DNA of 64,000 bases, from positions 124,001 to 188,000 of the forward strand of contig OZ220677.1 of the NCBI GenBank assembly GCA_965116335.1, read 5' to 3'. The notes below the pieces were generated by a model, which saw nothing but the letters and a program-made list of their open reading frames with translations, did no database searches and had not been told where the DNA came from. Positions 1-8,699 of this stretch are shown here, one piece after another. Made by a program: the position numbers and the translations under genes. This stretch comes from G963663315 sp965116335 (GTDB lineage: Bacteria; Pseudomonadota; Gammaproteobacteria; Arenicellales; Poriferihabitantaceae). Each line of letters starts with the position of its first letter. Position 1 is the stretch's first letter.

Positions 1-105
1 TCCCTGTATCTGGAGCAGGGATAATGCTCCCGGATCAACATAATGTGCCCCGGGATTCTGGTTGCCCAGCAGAGTGTCTAATTGCGCCTGTGTGATCGGG
101 TTCAT
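1..105 (-). CDS. Partial N-terminus, possibly YgfZ-like folate-binding protein
   Basis: An open frame starts at an ATG (103-105) and runs off the left edge, giving 35 residues beginning MNPITQAQLDTLLG and ending SLLQIQG. The pattern of a short leader followed by a hydrophobic strand just before a G resembles the start of YgfZ/CAF17-type folate-binding proteins, which continue with a ligand-binding SDA..F..GQ segment lying outside this window. It is divergent from sdhC, and ygfZ genes are often close to sdhE/sdh in gammaproteobacteria. No clear ribosome binding site is visible. The family call is a guess from context and a short fragment. Confidence 0.35.
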   Translation of the reverse strand, partial: MNPITQAQLDTLLGNQNPGAHYVDPGALSLLQIQG

Positions 106-145
106 ATTTTTTATATATGGTGTGCTTATCGGTTAAAATCAAGGG

Positions 146-529
146 ATGAAGATAACAGATAACAGTTCTCAACGCCCGCTTTCTCCGCATTTGCAGGTCT
201 ACCGGCCGCAACTTACATCGGTTTTGTCCATTCTTCATCGGGCAACCGGAATCATTATCGCCATGGGCGCAGTCGTTATCGCGCTATGGTTGCTGGGAGC
301 GGCGCTGGGTAAAGAGGTTTACGAATGTTTTCGGCAAGGTATGGGTTCCCTGCCGGGAAAGACTGCATTGGTGATCTGGACAGCCTGTACCAGCTATCAT
401 TTGTGCAACGGCATCCGCCACCTGTTCTGGGATCTTGGTTATGGTTTTGATCTTTCCAGTGTCTATCTTTCGGGTCGGCTTACGGTAGCAGGCGCGATTT
501 TGTTGACGGCAGGGGTCTGGCTGGTATGA
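146..529 (+). CDS. sdhC: Succinate dehydrogenase cytochrome b556 subunit
   Basis: This is the 127-residue membrane subunit of complex II that helps bind heme b and ubiquinone. The N-terminus carries the family signature RPLSPHLQVYRPQLTS (residues 10-25) followed by ILHRATG. Three hydrophobic membrane segments can be seen. The SYHLCNGIRHLFWD segment (83-96) contains His85, which corresponds by position to the axial heme ligand His84 of the E. coli protein. Length is normal for the family. It is the first gene of a tightly packed sdhCDAB-sdhE operon; its stop overlaps the sdhD start by four bases (ATGA). Confidence 0.96.
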   Translation: MKITDNSSQRPLSPHLQVYRPQLTSVLSILHRATGIIIAMGAVVIALWLLGAALGKEVYECFRQGMGSLPGKTALVIWTACTSYHLCNGIRHLFWDLGYGFDLSSVYLSGRLTVAGAILLTAGVWLV

Positions 530-864
530 CTTCTTCAACGACAGGCTCCGGGCACTGGAAGTGGCAGCGAGTGACTGCGGTACTGCTGATTCCGCTTACG
601 CTCTGGTTCATGTTCTCGATTGTCCGTTATATCGACAGTGGCTTTGAGGAGTTGGTTGCCTGGGTTTCGCGCCCGTGGGTAGCTGTGCTACTGCTGCTGT
701 ATCTCGCTACGATGTTCTGGCATGCCTGGCTCGGAGTGCGGGTGGTGATCGAAGATTATATTCACAGTGCGTGGCTGAATCGGGCCAGCCTGCTGCTGGG
801 CAAGGGAACACTGTTGTTATCTGCGCTGGTATCGGGTTTTGCAGTATTGAGGATTGCCTTGTGA
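526..864 (+). CDS. sdhD: Succinate dehydrogenase hydrophobic membrane anchor
   Basis: The 112-residue second membrane anchor of complex II. The WQRVTAVLLIPLTLWF start and the HAWLGVRVVIEDYIH block (66-80) are characteristic of SdhD; Asp77-Tyr78 match the quinone-site Asp-Tyr pair of E. coli SdhD. Three transmembrane segments are predicted by eye. It overlaps sdhC at the start and sdhA at the end, because sdhA begins at a GTG inside its last codons, so translation is probably coupled. Confidence 0.95.
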   Translation: MTSSTTGSGHWKWQRVTAVLLIPLTLWFMFSIVRYIDSGFEELVAWVSRPWVAVLLLLYLATMFWHAWLGVRVVIEDYIHSAWLNRASLLLGKGTLLLSALVSGFAVLRIAL

Positions 865-2657
865 GTGGTGTCGGTACGTATAAAATAGTCGATCATCAGT
901 ATGATGTGGTGGTGGTCGGTGCTGGCGGTGCTGGACTGCGCGCCACCTTCGGCATGGCACTGGAAGGATTGAGTACGGCTTGCATCACCAAGCTGTTTCC
1001 GACCCGGAGCCACACGGTTGCCGCACAGGGCGGGATGAGTGCTGCGCTCGGCAATATGGGAGAAGATGACTGGCGCTGGCACATGTATGATACGGTCAAA
1101 GGCTCCGATTGGCTGGGTGATCAGGACGCCATCGAATACATGTGCAAGGAAGCTCCGAATGCGGTGATTGAACTGGAGCATTACGGCGTCCCCTTTTCGC
1201 GTACTCCAGAAAACCGCATCTATCAGCGTGCTTTTGGCGGTATGACGACCCATTACGGAGAGGGACAGGCGCAACGTACTTGTGCGGCGGCGGACCGCAC
1301 CGGCCATGCGATCCTGCATACTCTCTACCAGCAGTCACTCAAGCATCACGCTGAATTTTTTATTGAATATTTCGCGATTGACCTGATCATGCAGGATGAG
1401 CAGTGTCAGGGAGTGATGGCCTGGGACCTGGAACGCGGAGAGTTGCATCGGTTCGCGGCCAAACTGGTTGTGCTGGCCACTGGTGGCTATGGTCGAACGT
1501 ATTTTTCCGCAACGTCGGCGCATAGTTGTACCGGGGATGGCGGGGGTATGGCGCTGCGCGCCGGATTGCCGCTTCAGGATATGGAATTTATCCAGTTTCA
1601 CCCGACTGGCATTTATGGTTCGGGCTGCCTGATTACCGAGGGTGCCAGAGGGGAAGGGGGGTATCTGACCAATTCGAAGGGTGAGCGATTCATGGAGCGT
1701 TATGCGCCGAATGCCAAGGATCTGGCGTCACGTGATGTGGTCAGCCGTTCCATGACGATGGAAATTCGTGACGGACTGGGTGTAGGAGAAGAAAAAGACC
1801 ATATTCACCTGCATCTGGAGCATCTCGGGCCGGAAGTGTTGGCCGAACGGCTGCCGGGTATTTCTGAGTCGGCCCGCATCTTCGGCGGGGTGGACGTGAC
1901 TCGGGAGCCGATCCCGGTATTGCCGACGGTTCACTACAATATGGGTGGCATACAAACCAATATACATGGCCAGGTGGTTACGCTGAAAGACGGCGACCCT
2001 GAACATATTGTGCCTGGTCTGATGGCGATTGGGGAGGCCGCCTGTGTATCCGTGCATGGCGCTAACCGGCTCGGTTCCAATTCGCTTCTGGATATCGTAG
2101 TCTTTGGACGGGCATCGGCTCATCGGGCCAGAGACCTGATTGACGCGGGCAGTGCCAGTGTGCGTTTGGCGAAGAATGTCGGGGAAGAGATCATCGACCG
2201 ATTCGACCGGCTGCGTTATGCTAACGGGGATTCCACAACCGCCGATATCCGTCTCGAAATGCAAAAAACCATGCAGAATTACTGTGCCGTATTTCGCACA
2301 GAAGAGGTGATGCAGGAAGGAATTGATGCAATGAAACAGATTTGTGATCGGTTCTTTGATGTCCGGATTACCGACCGTTCCATGATCTGGAATACGGACC
2401 TGGTAGAAACCCTGGAACTCGACAATCTTCTTCGTCAGGCCAGGGTATCGATCCACTCGGCGATCAATCGCAAAGAGAGTCGTGGCGCTCATGCCAGAGA
2501 GGATTATCCGGATCGGGACGACCGGGAGTGGATGAAACACACGCTGGCCTGGCAACAGCAGATTGACAGTGATCCGGTGATTGATTATCGACCCGTACAT
2601 GACTATACGCTGACCGATGAAGTTGAATATATCAAACCCAGAGAGAGGGTGTATTGA
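861..2657 (+). CDS. sdhA: Succinate dehydrogenase flavoprotein subunit
   Basis: The catalytic FAD subunit oxidising succinate to fumarate, 598 residues. I chose the GTG at 861 (overlapping the sdhD stop) because the frame then begins SGVGTYKIVDHQYDVVVVG, as in other SdhA proteins; a longer upstream in-frame start would lie inside sdhD. The Rossmann GAGGAG motif is at about residues 20-25, and the flavin-linked histidine lies in SHTVAAQGG (His51). HGANRLGSNSLLD near residue 400 is the conserved active-site and substrate region. The stop TGA overlaps the sdhB ATG by one base. Confidence 0.96.
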   Translation: MSGVGTYKIVDHQYDVVVVGAGGAGLRATFGMALEGLSTACITKLFPTRSHTVAAQGGMSAALGNMGEDDWRWHMYDTVKGSDWLGDQDAIEYMCKEAPNAVIELEHYGVPFSRTPENRIYQRAFGGMTTHYGEGQAQRTCAAADRTGHAILHTLYQQSLKHHAEFFIEYFAIDLIMQDEQCQGVMAWDLERGELHRFAAKLVVLATGGYGRTYFSATSAHSCTGDGGGMALRAGLPLQDMEFIQFHPTGIYGSGCLITEGARGEGGYLTNSKGERFMERYAPNAKDLASRDVVSRSMTMEIRDGLGVGEEKDHIHLHLEHLGPEVLAERLPGISESARIFGGVDVTREPIPVLPTVHYNMGGIQTNIHGQVVTLKDGDPEHIVPGLMAIGEAACVSVHGANRLGSNSLLDIVVFGRASAHRARDLIDAGSASVRLAKNVGEEIIDRFDRLRYANGDSTTADIRLEMQKTMQNYCAVFRTEEVMQEGIDAMKQICDRFFDVRITDRSMIWNTDLVETLELDNLLRQARVSIHSAINRKESRGAHAREDYPDRDDREWMKHTLAWQQQIDSDPVIDYRPVHDYTLTDEVEYIKPRERVY

Positions 2658-3436
2658 TGGCTGAGTTCAGGCTGCCTGTCCACTCCCGTGTAAAAAAGGG
2701 AAAGCAATTCACCGATACGAGTGATGGCGAGCTGCGTAAGGTACATATTTATCGCTGGGACCCGGATACGGGAGAGAATCCCAGAATGGACACATACCAT
2801 GTGGATGTTGCGGCCTGTGGGCCAATGGCGCTGGACATCCTGATCCGAATCAAGAATCATATCGACAGCACCCTGACTTTCCGGCGCTCCTGCCGGGAGG
2901 GGATATGTGGCTCCTGTTCAATGAACATCAATGGGGTCAATACGCTCGCCTGTATTTGTTCGGCGCGTGAAATTGAGGGAGATATCCAGATATACCCCTT
3001 GCCCCACCTGTCTGTGGTCAAGGACCTGGTTTGTGACCTGAATAATTTTTATACACAATATGCCTCAATCAAACCCTGGCTGCAGGCTGCGGACGGGGAC
3101 GAGACACCCGATCATGAGCGATTGCAGTCCGAACAGGAGCGGACAAAGCTCGACGGTTTATATGAATGTATTTTGTGCGCCTGTTGTTCCACCAGCTGCC
3201 CAAGTTATTGGTGGAACAGTGACCGTTATCTCGGCCCGGCGGCCCTGTTGCAGGCCTGGCGCTGGATTGCGGACAGCCGTGACCAGGCGACCGATGAAAG
3301 ACTCGATGAACTGGACGATACGTTTAAACTGTATCGTTGCCACACGATCATGAACTGTACCAATACCTGCCCGAAGGGACTGAATCCCGCCAAAGCGATC
3401 GGAGAAATCAAGTCGGCTATCCAGCGCAGGAAATAG
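2657..3436 (+). CDS. sdhB: Succinate dehydrogenase iron-sulfur subunit
   Basis: This 259-residue subunit passes electrons from FAD to quinone through three Fe-S clusters. The [2Fe-2S] ligands are Cys79, Cys84, Cys87 and Cys99 (SCREGICGSC...C). By alignment with E. coli, the [4Fe-4S] ligands are Cys171, Cys174, Cys177 and Cys238, and the [3Fe-4S] ligands Cys181, Cys228 and Cys234. A TTG one codon earlier is possible, but the ATG at 2657 overlapping the sdhA stop is preferred. The IYRWDPDTGENPRMDTY stretch is closer to the alphaproteobacterial and mitochondrial form than to the E. coli form. Confidence 0.96.
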   Translation: MAEFRLPVHSRVKKGKQFTDTSDGELRKVHIYRWDPDTGENPRMDTYHVDVAACGPMALDILIRIKNHIDSTLTFRRSCREGICGSCSMNINGVNTLACICSAREIEGDIQIYPLPHLSVVKDLVCDLNNFYTQYASIKPWLQAADGDETPDHERLQSEQERTKLDGLYECILCACCSTSCPSYWWNSDRYLGPAALLQAWRWIADSRDQATDERLDELDDTFKLYRCHTIMNCTNTCPKGLNPAKAIGEIKSAIQRRK

Positions 3437-3440
3437 TCGG

Positions 3441-3767
3441 GTGACCGGCGCCGGTAATCAGGATGAACAGTGGATGGCGGAATCCTTGATGCAAGAAGGG
3501 CATCATGAACTGAAACGGATTCTGTGGAAATGCCGGAGAGGCACCCGGGAACTCGACCTGACGTTAGGGGAGTTTGTCCGGTCGCACTATTCAGGATTGC
3601 CCGAGCAGGCCAGGGCGGAGTTTCAGTCGCTGCTGGAATATGACGATTCGCTGTTAATCGACTGGCTCTGCTACCGACAACAGCCGGATGTTCCAGATGT
3701 GCGGGACATCGTTTCTCGAATATGGTCCGCCGACGTCCGATGTGTGGGCGCCGTGACTGATGCGTAG
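3441..3767 (+). CDS. sdhE: FAD assembly factor SdhE, with REP-derived tail
   Basis: SdhE helps flavinylate SdhA. The defining RGxxE motif is present as CRRGTRELD (Arg33-Glu37), followed by the helical domain ending near DVRDIVSRIW. The longest frame starts at GTG 3441, but ATG 3474 or ATG 3489 give lengths nearer the usual 85-95 residues and are more likely. The last about 12 codons (ADVRCVGAVTDA) do not resemble SdhE: the DNA from about 3727 matches the spacer of the REP pair at 5253-5298, and the stop TAG is part of a REP GTAG. The domain itself looks complete, so function is probably kept. Confidence 0.85.
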   Translation: MTGAGNQDEQWMAESLMQEGHHELKRILWKCRRGTRELDLTLGEFVRSHYSGLPEQARAEFQSLLEYDDSLLIDWLCYRQQPDVPDVRDIVSRIWSADVRCVGAVTDA

Positions 3768-3815
3768 AGCCTGCCCCCGGCTTGATCGGGGGGGGGGGGG
3801 GCGACCCTCTGTGGT
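3727..3815. repeat. REP-derived sequence with a 14-G run
   Basis: This stretch is related to the spacer and arms of the REP pairs at 5213-5321 and 8476-8584 (shared ..gatgtgtgg..ccgt....gatgcgtag) and to the reverse complement of 24611-24642. It includes the sdhE stop codon, a GC-rich arm, an uninterrupted run of 14 G (3788-3801) and a partial REP half (gcgaccctctgtggtt). The homopolymer may be unstable in vivo or misassembled. Confidence 0.7.
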
Positions 3816-3978
3816 TTTTGTATAAACTACGGGTATTATACAGGTAGCCTGGGTGATTGATGATGCAAGACGCGCGCGACGGGTATCCTCGATAACTGGA
3901 AGCAGCAATGATTGACCAACGCCGATTTTTGACAACGTCATTGAATTGGTGCAGGATAATAACCGGGAGGTATAGAAA

Positions 3979-5181
3979 ATGAGCAATACAGATCTGGAAT
4001 ACCTGTTCACGCCCGGTGCCGGAGTGGTGCCGCCTTACCTTGCTGGCCGTGAACAGGAACAGGGGTATTTCGATAGGTGCATCAAAGCCCTGAAAAACCG
4101 GAAACCGATCAGCCAGGATCTGATCGTCTATGGCCCCCGAGGCAATGGCAAGACTGCCCTGCTTGGTTACTTGAAGAAAGAGGCCCTCCAAAAAGAAGGA
4201 GAGGCACTGGATATTCTGTGGGAAACCCCAGATGAGATGGAGACTCTGAGCGAGCTGCCTGATCGGTTGATAGCGGGCAGCAAACCAAAAATACAGGACT
4301 GGTTCCAGTCTGTCGAAGTTTCTGCCAATGCCGGGGTTGTGGCTGGGAAAACTCAATTAGGCAAACCCCGGCAGAAACCAACGGTTCGGGAATTGCTGGA
4401 GAAAAGAAGCCAGGACAAACCTTTTGTCCTGATCATTGATGAGGCGCATACGCTGAAACCCGAGATCGGAAAAGTCTTGCTGAACGCCAGCCAACAAGTG
4501 CGCAGGGAGGGCAAACCCTTCTTGCTGGTACTGGCGGGCACCCCGAACCTGAAATCAGCATTGGGAAAGTCCAACGCCTCCTTCTGGGAACGCAGTGAAA
4601 AAATACGTTTGGGTCGCTTATCACCCGATGAAGCTGCCCAGGCGATCATTGTGCCATTGGAACAGGCGAATATATCCTTTGCGCCCGGTGTCGCCGAAGA
4701 AGTCGCCGAACGCGCCCACTGTTACCCTTTTTTCCTGCAAGTCTGGGGAGACTGTATCGCCCAAAAGTTGGCTCAAACCGGCGACATAGAAATCAGCATG
4801 GATACAGTCAAGGAAGTAGACGCAACGGTGACCCGCAAACGTGACGACATGTATCAGGATCGATTCGCCGAGGTCACCAGACTGGGGCTGCTTGCCGTAG
4901 CCACAAGCGTTGCGGATGCTTTCATGCAAAGCGGTAAGCCGCACCTGCATGGAAGCGTACTAATGGAAGCGATTGCGAAAGGAATGGCAGGCCAGGATGA
5001 ACCCGTCACAGATGGCCGCGTCATGGAAAACCTGGAGCAACTTTCTCACCTGGGTTATGTGTGGAAAATCGGAGGATATGATTACGAACCCGGTATCCCC
5101 AGCCTGATGACATACATACAGGGATATTCTCAGGTTCAGGACACTGCATCTGAATCGTCTCCACTGTCCGAACGCATTTAA
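3979..5181 (+). CDS. AAA/STAND-like ATPase, paralogue A
   Basis: A 400-residue P-loop ATPase of unknown role. Walker A is GPRGNGKT (52-59) and Walker B is FVLIIDEAH (149-157); LVLAGTPN (183-190) looks like a sensor strand, and WERSEKIRLGRLSPDEA leads into a lid-like helical region. The C-terminal third has the look of a winged-helix module ending in a Ser/Thr-rich tail. The architecture recalls Cdc6/Orc1-like and STAND NTPases, but no effector domain is visible. It has a good ribosome binding site (gggaggt). Its leader and 3' flank are duplicated around paralogue B (7239-8444). The 3' end is nearly identical in DNA to B while the N-terminal half has diverged. Confidence 0.8.
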   Translation: MSNTDLEYLFTPGAGVVPPYLAGREQEQGYFDRCIKALKNRKPISQDLIVYGPRGNGKTALLGYLKKEALQKEGEALDILWETPDEMETLSELPDRLIAGSKPKIQDWFQSVEVSANAGVVAGKTQLGKPRQKPTVRELLEKRSQDKPFVLIIDEAHTLKPEIGKVLLNASQQVRREGKPFLLVLAGTPNLKSALGKSNASFWERSEKIRLGRLSPDEAAQAIIVPLEQANISFAPGVAEEVAERAHCYPFFLQVWGDCIAQKLAQTGDIEISMDTVKEVDATVTRKRDDMYQDRFAEVTRLGLLAVATSVADAFMQSGKPHLHGSVLMEAIAKGMAGQDEPVTDGRVMENLEQLSHLGYVWKIGGYDYEPGIPSLMTYIQGYSQVQDTASESSPLSERI

Positions 5182-5212
5182 GAATTCCGGTTTGTTCCTG
5201 TGACGCCGGTTG

Positions 5213-5321
5213 CGGGCGGGCACAGTGACCCGCCCCTACGATGACGGGTGGGAGTCGGGCCGACTGTCTGATGTGTGGACACCGTAAACGATGCGTAGGG
5301 GCGACCCTCTGTGGTCGCCCG
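5213..5321. repeat. REP pair (BIME-like), copy after ATPase A
   Basis: Two imperfect palindromes in opposite orientation: an inverted REP at 5213-5240 (arms cgggcggg / cccgccc) and a forward REP at 5295-5321 (gtag then gggcgacc ctctgt ggtcgccc). The spacer resembles the sdhE 3' end. The whole block recurs almost unchanged at 8476-8584. Confidence 0.8.
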
Positions 5322-5326
5322 CTGAT

Positions 5327-5395
5327 ATAGCGATACGGACGGGGGACACTATCCAGTTACGCCATCGGCCAGTTTCAATTTGTATGGGTTGATCG
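5327..5395. repeat. 69-bp repeat, copy 1
   Basis: Identical except for one base (a/g four positions from the end) to 8590-8658 and 12009-12077. In the third copy the same bases encode the end of hipN and the start of mlrC. Here it is non-coding and follows the REP pair. Confidence 0.85.
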
Positions 5396-5471
5396 AGGTT
5401 TTACAGTTGGGTCATAAGTTACGGGTATTATACTATGGGTATCCTCGACATTTGGAATCAGCACTGCCTGA

Positions 5472-7177
5472 CACCCCAATTCCCTGATAAGGGGATTTTT
5501 AGTTGATTGAAAGGTGTTTGTTATCAAGGGATTATATGGAAAAATAGGGTATCTGAAAACTCACTTTCTGGGTGACTATGAAAAAGCATCGAAAATCGGG
5601 GAAGATTGGCAAGGGTCGTGCGAGGAAGATTCGGAAGGTTCGACCGCCGAAGGTAACCTATGAGTTCACGGATTTGGATTTGACGGCCTTTGGAGGTTCC
5701 TCGATACTGGCACAGACAGCTCATCAGTTTGGTTTGTTTGATCTTCTGGACGGAGCGGTTTCGGTAAAGGTGAGGAACCGGGGCGCATCGGATATGGATA
5801 CCCTGTGGTCGATCATTGCATCTTTGGCGCGTGGACAGGGTTCGTTATCGGACCTGGATGATTTGCGGTCAGACCGTGCGGCGAGTGTTCTTTTGGGTTT
5901 GCGTTGGGTTCCTGAGTCGCGCCGTGCGGGGGAATGGTTATCGCGGTTGGCTGTGACAGACATCCGGGGGCTATGGCATGCGGCGGTAGCCTTTGCGGGT
6001 CGGGTTGCGCCGTCCATCATCGCCCATGAGGTAGAGACGAAGGGGTATGTTCCGTTATTCATGGACGCTACGGGGATTGAGGTAGACGGACGCTTGTTTG
6101 AGCGGACGGGGAAGGACTACAACGGCAACCGGGGGTACTGGTTGCACGGGACGTTTGTAGGCGGTTTGTGGTCGGCGGGTCAGTTGCAACCGGGGGGTGG
6201 ACGTGTGACGCTGAACTGGCGCAAGCTGCTGCATTGGACTGCGGGGATGCTTCCCAAGGACGCGCCGGTCTGGTTTCGGGCGGACAATGCCTATTATAAG
6301 GGTGCTCTGGTTCGTGAATGCGCGAAGCGGGGCTGGGACTATTCGATCAGTCTGACGAATGACAACTGGAGAAGGCCGGTACTTGCACAACTGGAAGGTC
6401 TTCCTGATTCGGTGTGGACGGATATAGGGATGGAGGAGGAAGCCATTTTTGCAACGCACCGTCCGAGCGGTTGGGAGCGGGAGCAGGATTACGTAGTGGT
6501 TCGATGCCGAAGTCAGAACGGCCAGGCTCTTTTGGCGCCGCGTCATACGGTCATTCTGGTGTCTCGGAGTGACCTGCCGCTGAAGGAGTTAGTGCTTCGT
6601 CACCGGGGCAAGCAGGGTCAGGAGAACGCCTTCAAGGGTCCGTTGCGGGACATGGACCTGCATCATCCGCCGTGCCGGAGCTACCGCGCCAATCAAGCCT
6701 TCTACGCGCTGGGCCAGATTGCACAGGTTCTGCTGCGGGCGGTACAGTACACGGCATTACCGAAGAAGGCGCGCCGTCATGGCATCCGACCGATTATCCG
6801 CTATGTGATGCAAACGGCGGCATATCTGGTTCGCAAGGCTCGCCAACTGTGTGTGCGTTTTGCCAAGAACAACTTCCGACTGGACTGGTTATACCAAGCC
6901 ATGGTCACGCTGGAAGCCGGGATTCCTTGTCGTTCCCGGGAACCACCCGGTCAGACAGCCTGAATCTACTCTGTATTGACGAACGCTGCCCGGTAGCGGG
7001 GGTACACACGCCCGCATCATGGAACCTGGCATCCCCAACAGGCAATATGCACTGCGCAGGAAGGACTTTGTACTGTGTTTCCACCCATCTGACAACCAGA
7101 ATCCCCGTCCATCCATCTACAGCCCAGCCAATCCAGCAGAAATCCCTAACCAGAACACTTATCAGGGGATTGAGGTG
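5472..7177 (+). mobile_element. IS1380-family-like element (1706 bp)
   Basis: Terminal inverted repeats are CACCCCAATTCCCTGATAAG at the left and, on the reverse strand at the right, CACCTCAATCCCCTGATAAG (18 of 20 match). The element is flanked by a 5-bp direct repeat CCTGA (5467-5471 and 7178-7182). It carries one transposase. Size, target duplication length and transposase type agree with IS1380. It has inserted into the leader of ATPase B: joining the flanks restores a leader homologous to that of ATPase A. Confidence 0.85.
5578..6963 (+). CDS. IS1380-type (IS4 superfamily DDE) transposase
   Basis: A 461-residue DDE transposase beginning with a strongly basic tail (KKHRKSGKIGKGRARKIRK). 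An in-frame GTG lies two codons upstream at 5572. Probable catalytic residues: Asp in LFMDATGIEVDG, Asp in WFRADNAYYKG and Glu in the HRGKQGQENAFK helix, matching the C-terminal signature of IS1380 transposases. The frame is intact, so the element may be active. It shares only distant similarity with the other IS1380-type transposase in this window. Confidence 0.9.
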   Translation: MKKHRKSGKIGKGRARKIRKVRPPKVTYEFTDLDLTAFGGSSILAQTAHQFGLFDLLDGAVSVKVRNRGASDMDTLWSIIASLARGQGSLSDLDDLRSDRAASVLLGLRWVPESRRAGEWLSRLAVTDIRGLWHAAVAFAGRVAPSIIAHEVETKGYVPLFMDATGIEVDGRLFERTGKDYNGNRGYWLHGTFVGGLWSAGQLQPGGGRVTLNWRKLLHWTAGMLPKDAPVWFRADNAYYKGALVRECAKRGWDYSISLTNDNWRRPVLAQLEGLPDSVWTDIGMEEEAIFATHRPSGWEREQDYVVVRCRSQNGQALLAPRHTVILVSRSDLPLKELVLRHRGKQGQENAFKGPLRDMDLHHPPCRSYRANQAFYALGQIAQVLLRAVQYTALPKKARRHGIRPIIRYVMQTAAYLVRKARQLCVRFAKNNFRLDWLYQAMVTLEAGIPCRSREPPGQTA

Positions 7178-7238
7178 CCTGACAGCGCCGATTTTTTGAC
7201 AACGGCATTGAATTGGTGCAGGATAACAAACGAGAGGT

Positions 7239-8444
7239 ATGAAAATGTGCAATCAAGATTTGATAAAACTGTTCACACCAGCCCCAGGGAGGGTGCCGCC
7301 TTATCTGGCTGGCCGGGAAGAGGAACGGAAATATTTCCAAAGATGTGTCAGTGCATTGAAAAAGAAGATGCCACCCCCGCAGAATATGGTTGTTTACGGC
7401 CCCCGGGGAAACGGCAAGACCACGTTACTGCGTTACTTGCAGAATGAGGCACTTCAAAAGGATGCATCGAGGCTGGACATTATATGGAAAACTCCAGATG
7501 AGATAAGGACCTTGACCGAGTTATCCAGGCATCTATCCGGGGATTCAACGAAAATAAGGGACTGGTTCAAGTCTGCTGCTGTCTCTGTCAGCGCCGGTTT
7601 TGTGGCTGGAAAAACCGAAGTGGGGAGTCCTCGACGGGAGCCGACCATAAGAGAACTGTTGCAGAAAAGAAGTCAAAAAAAACCATTGGTACTGATCATT
7701 GATGAAGCGCATATACTGCAACCTGATGTTGGGAATGCCTTGCTCAATATCGGTCAATCGCTGAATTCAGAAGGTTATCCGTTTCTGCTAATCCTCGCGG
7801 GCACGCCGAATTTGCGGGCAACGCTGGCCAAGACCGATGCCTCCTTCTGGGAACGCAGTGAAAAAATACGCTTGGGACGCTTGTCACCCGATGAAGCCGG
7901 GCAAGCGGTCACCGTGCCGTTGGAACAGGCAGGTATATCATTCGCCCCCGGAGTGGTTGATGAAATTGTAGGGCGTGCCCACTGCTATCCCTTTTTTCTG
8001 CAAGTCTGGGGAGACTGTATCGCCCAAAAGCTGGCGCAATCCGGGCAGACAGAAATCACCCTGGATACAGTCAAGGAAGTAGACGTAACGGTGACCCGCA
8101 AACGCGACGATATGTATCAGGACCGCTTCGCCGAGATAAAAAGAATGGGATTGCTGTCCGCCGCCGAAAGCATTGCGAACGCCTTCATCCAGAGCGATGA
8201 TCCGACTCTGCACGAGCACACACTGGAAGAAGCGATTGCGAAAGGAATGGCAGGCCAGGATGAACCCGTCACAGATGGCCGCGTCATGGAAAACCTGGAG
8301 CAGCTTTCCCATCTAGGCTATGTGTGGAGAGCCGGAGGATATGACTACGAACCCGGTATCCCCAGCCTGATGACATACATACAGGGATATTCTCAGGTTC
8401 AGGACACTGCATCTGAATCGTCTCCACTGTCCGAACGCATTTAA
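7239..8444 (+). CDS. AAA/STAND-like ATPase, paralogue B
   Basis: A 401-residue paralogue of the ATPase at 3979-5181. Walker A GPRGNGKT and Walker B VLIIDEAH are kept, as are the LAGTPNL and SEKIRLGRLSPDEA segments. The N-terminal half differs at many positions, but from roughly 8235 to the stop and on through the flank to 8680 the DNA is almost identical to paralogue A, which points to recent recombination or gene conversion of the 3' part. The leader (cgccgattttttgacaac..cattgaattggtgcagg) matches that of A and is separated from its 5' part by the IS at 5472-7177, which may have changed its expression. Confidence 0.8.
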   Translation: MKMCNQDLIKLFTPAPGRVPPYLAGREEERKYFQRCVSALKKKMPPPQNMVVYGPRGNGKTTLLRYLQNEALQKDASRLDIIWKTPDEIRTLTELSRHLSGDSTKIRDWFKSAAVSVSAGFVAGKTEVGSPRREPTIRELLQKRSQKKPLVLIIDEAHILQPDVGNALLNIGQSLNSEGYPFLLILAGTPNLRATLAKTDASFWERSEKIRLGRLSPDEAGQAVTVPLEQAGISFAPGVVDEIVGRAHCYPFFLQVWGDCIAQKLAQSGQTEITLDTVKEVDVTVTRKRDDMYQDRFAEIKRMGLLSAAESIANAFIQSDDPTLHEHTLEEAIAKGMAGQDEPVTDGRVMENLEQLSHLGYVWRAGGYDYEPGIPSLMTYIQGYSQVQDTASESSPLSERI

Positions 8445-8475
8445 GAATTCCGGTTTGTTCCTGTGACGCCGGTTG

Positions 8476-8584
8476 CGGGCGGGCACAGTGACCCGCCCCT
8501 ACGATGACGGGTGGGAGTCGGGCCGACTGTCTGATGTGTGGGCACCGTAAACGATGCGTAGGGGCGACCCTCTGTGGTCGCCCG
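8476..8584. repeat. REP pair (BIME-like), copy after ATPase B
   Basis: Inverted REP at 8476-8503 and forward REP at 8558-8584, nearly base-for-base the same as 5213-5321, including the spacer. It is part of the duplicated 3' flank of the ATPase genes. Confidence 0.8.
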
Positions 8585-8589
8585 CTGAT

Positions 8590-8658
8590 ATAGCGATACG
8601 GACGGGGGACACTATCCAGTTACGCCATCGGCCAGTTTCAATTTGTATGGGTTGGTCG
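8590..8658. repeat. 69-bp repeat, copy 2
   Basis: Same 69 bases as 12009-12077 and, with one change, as 5327-5395. It is non-coding here. The IS1380-type element starting at 8700 lies 41 bp downstream. Confidence 0.85.
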
Positions 8659-8699
8659 AGGTTTTACAGTTGGGTCATAAGTGACTGGATATCACGTCT

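Noticed and set aside
1728..2600. A 290-codon open frame on the minus strand
   Set aside because: Shadow of sdhA in a GC-biased third-position pattern; no domain.
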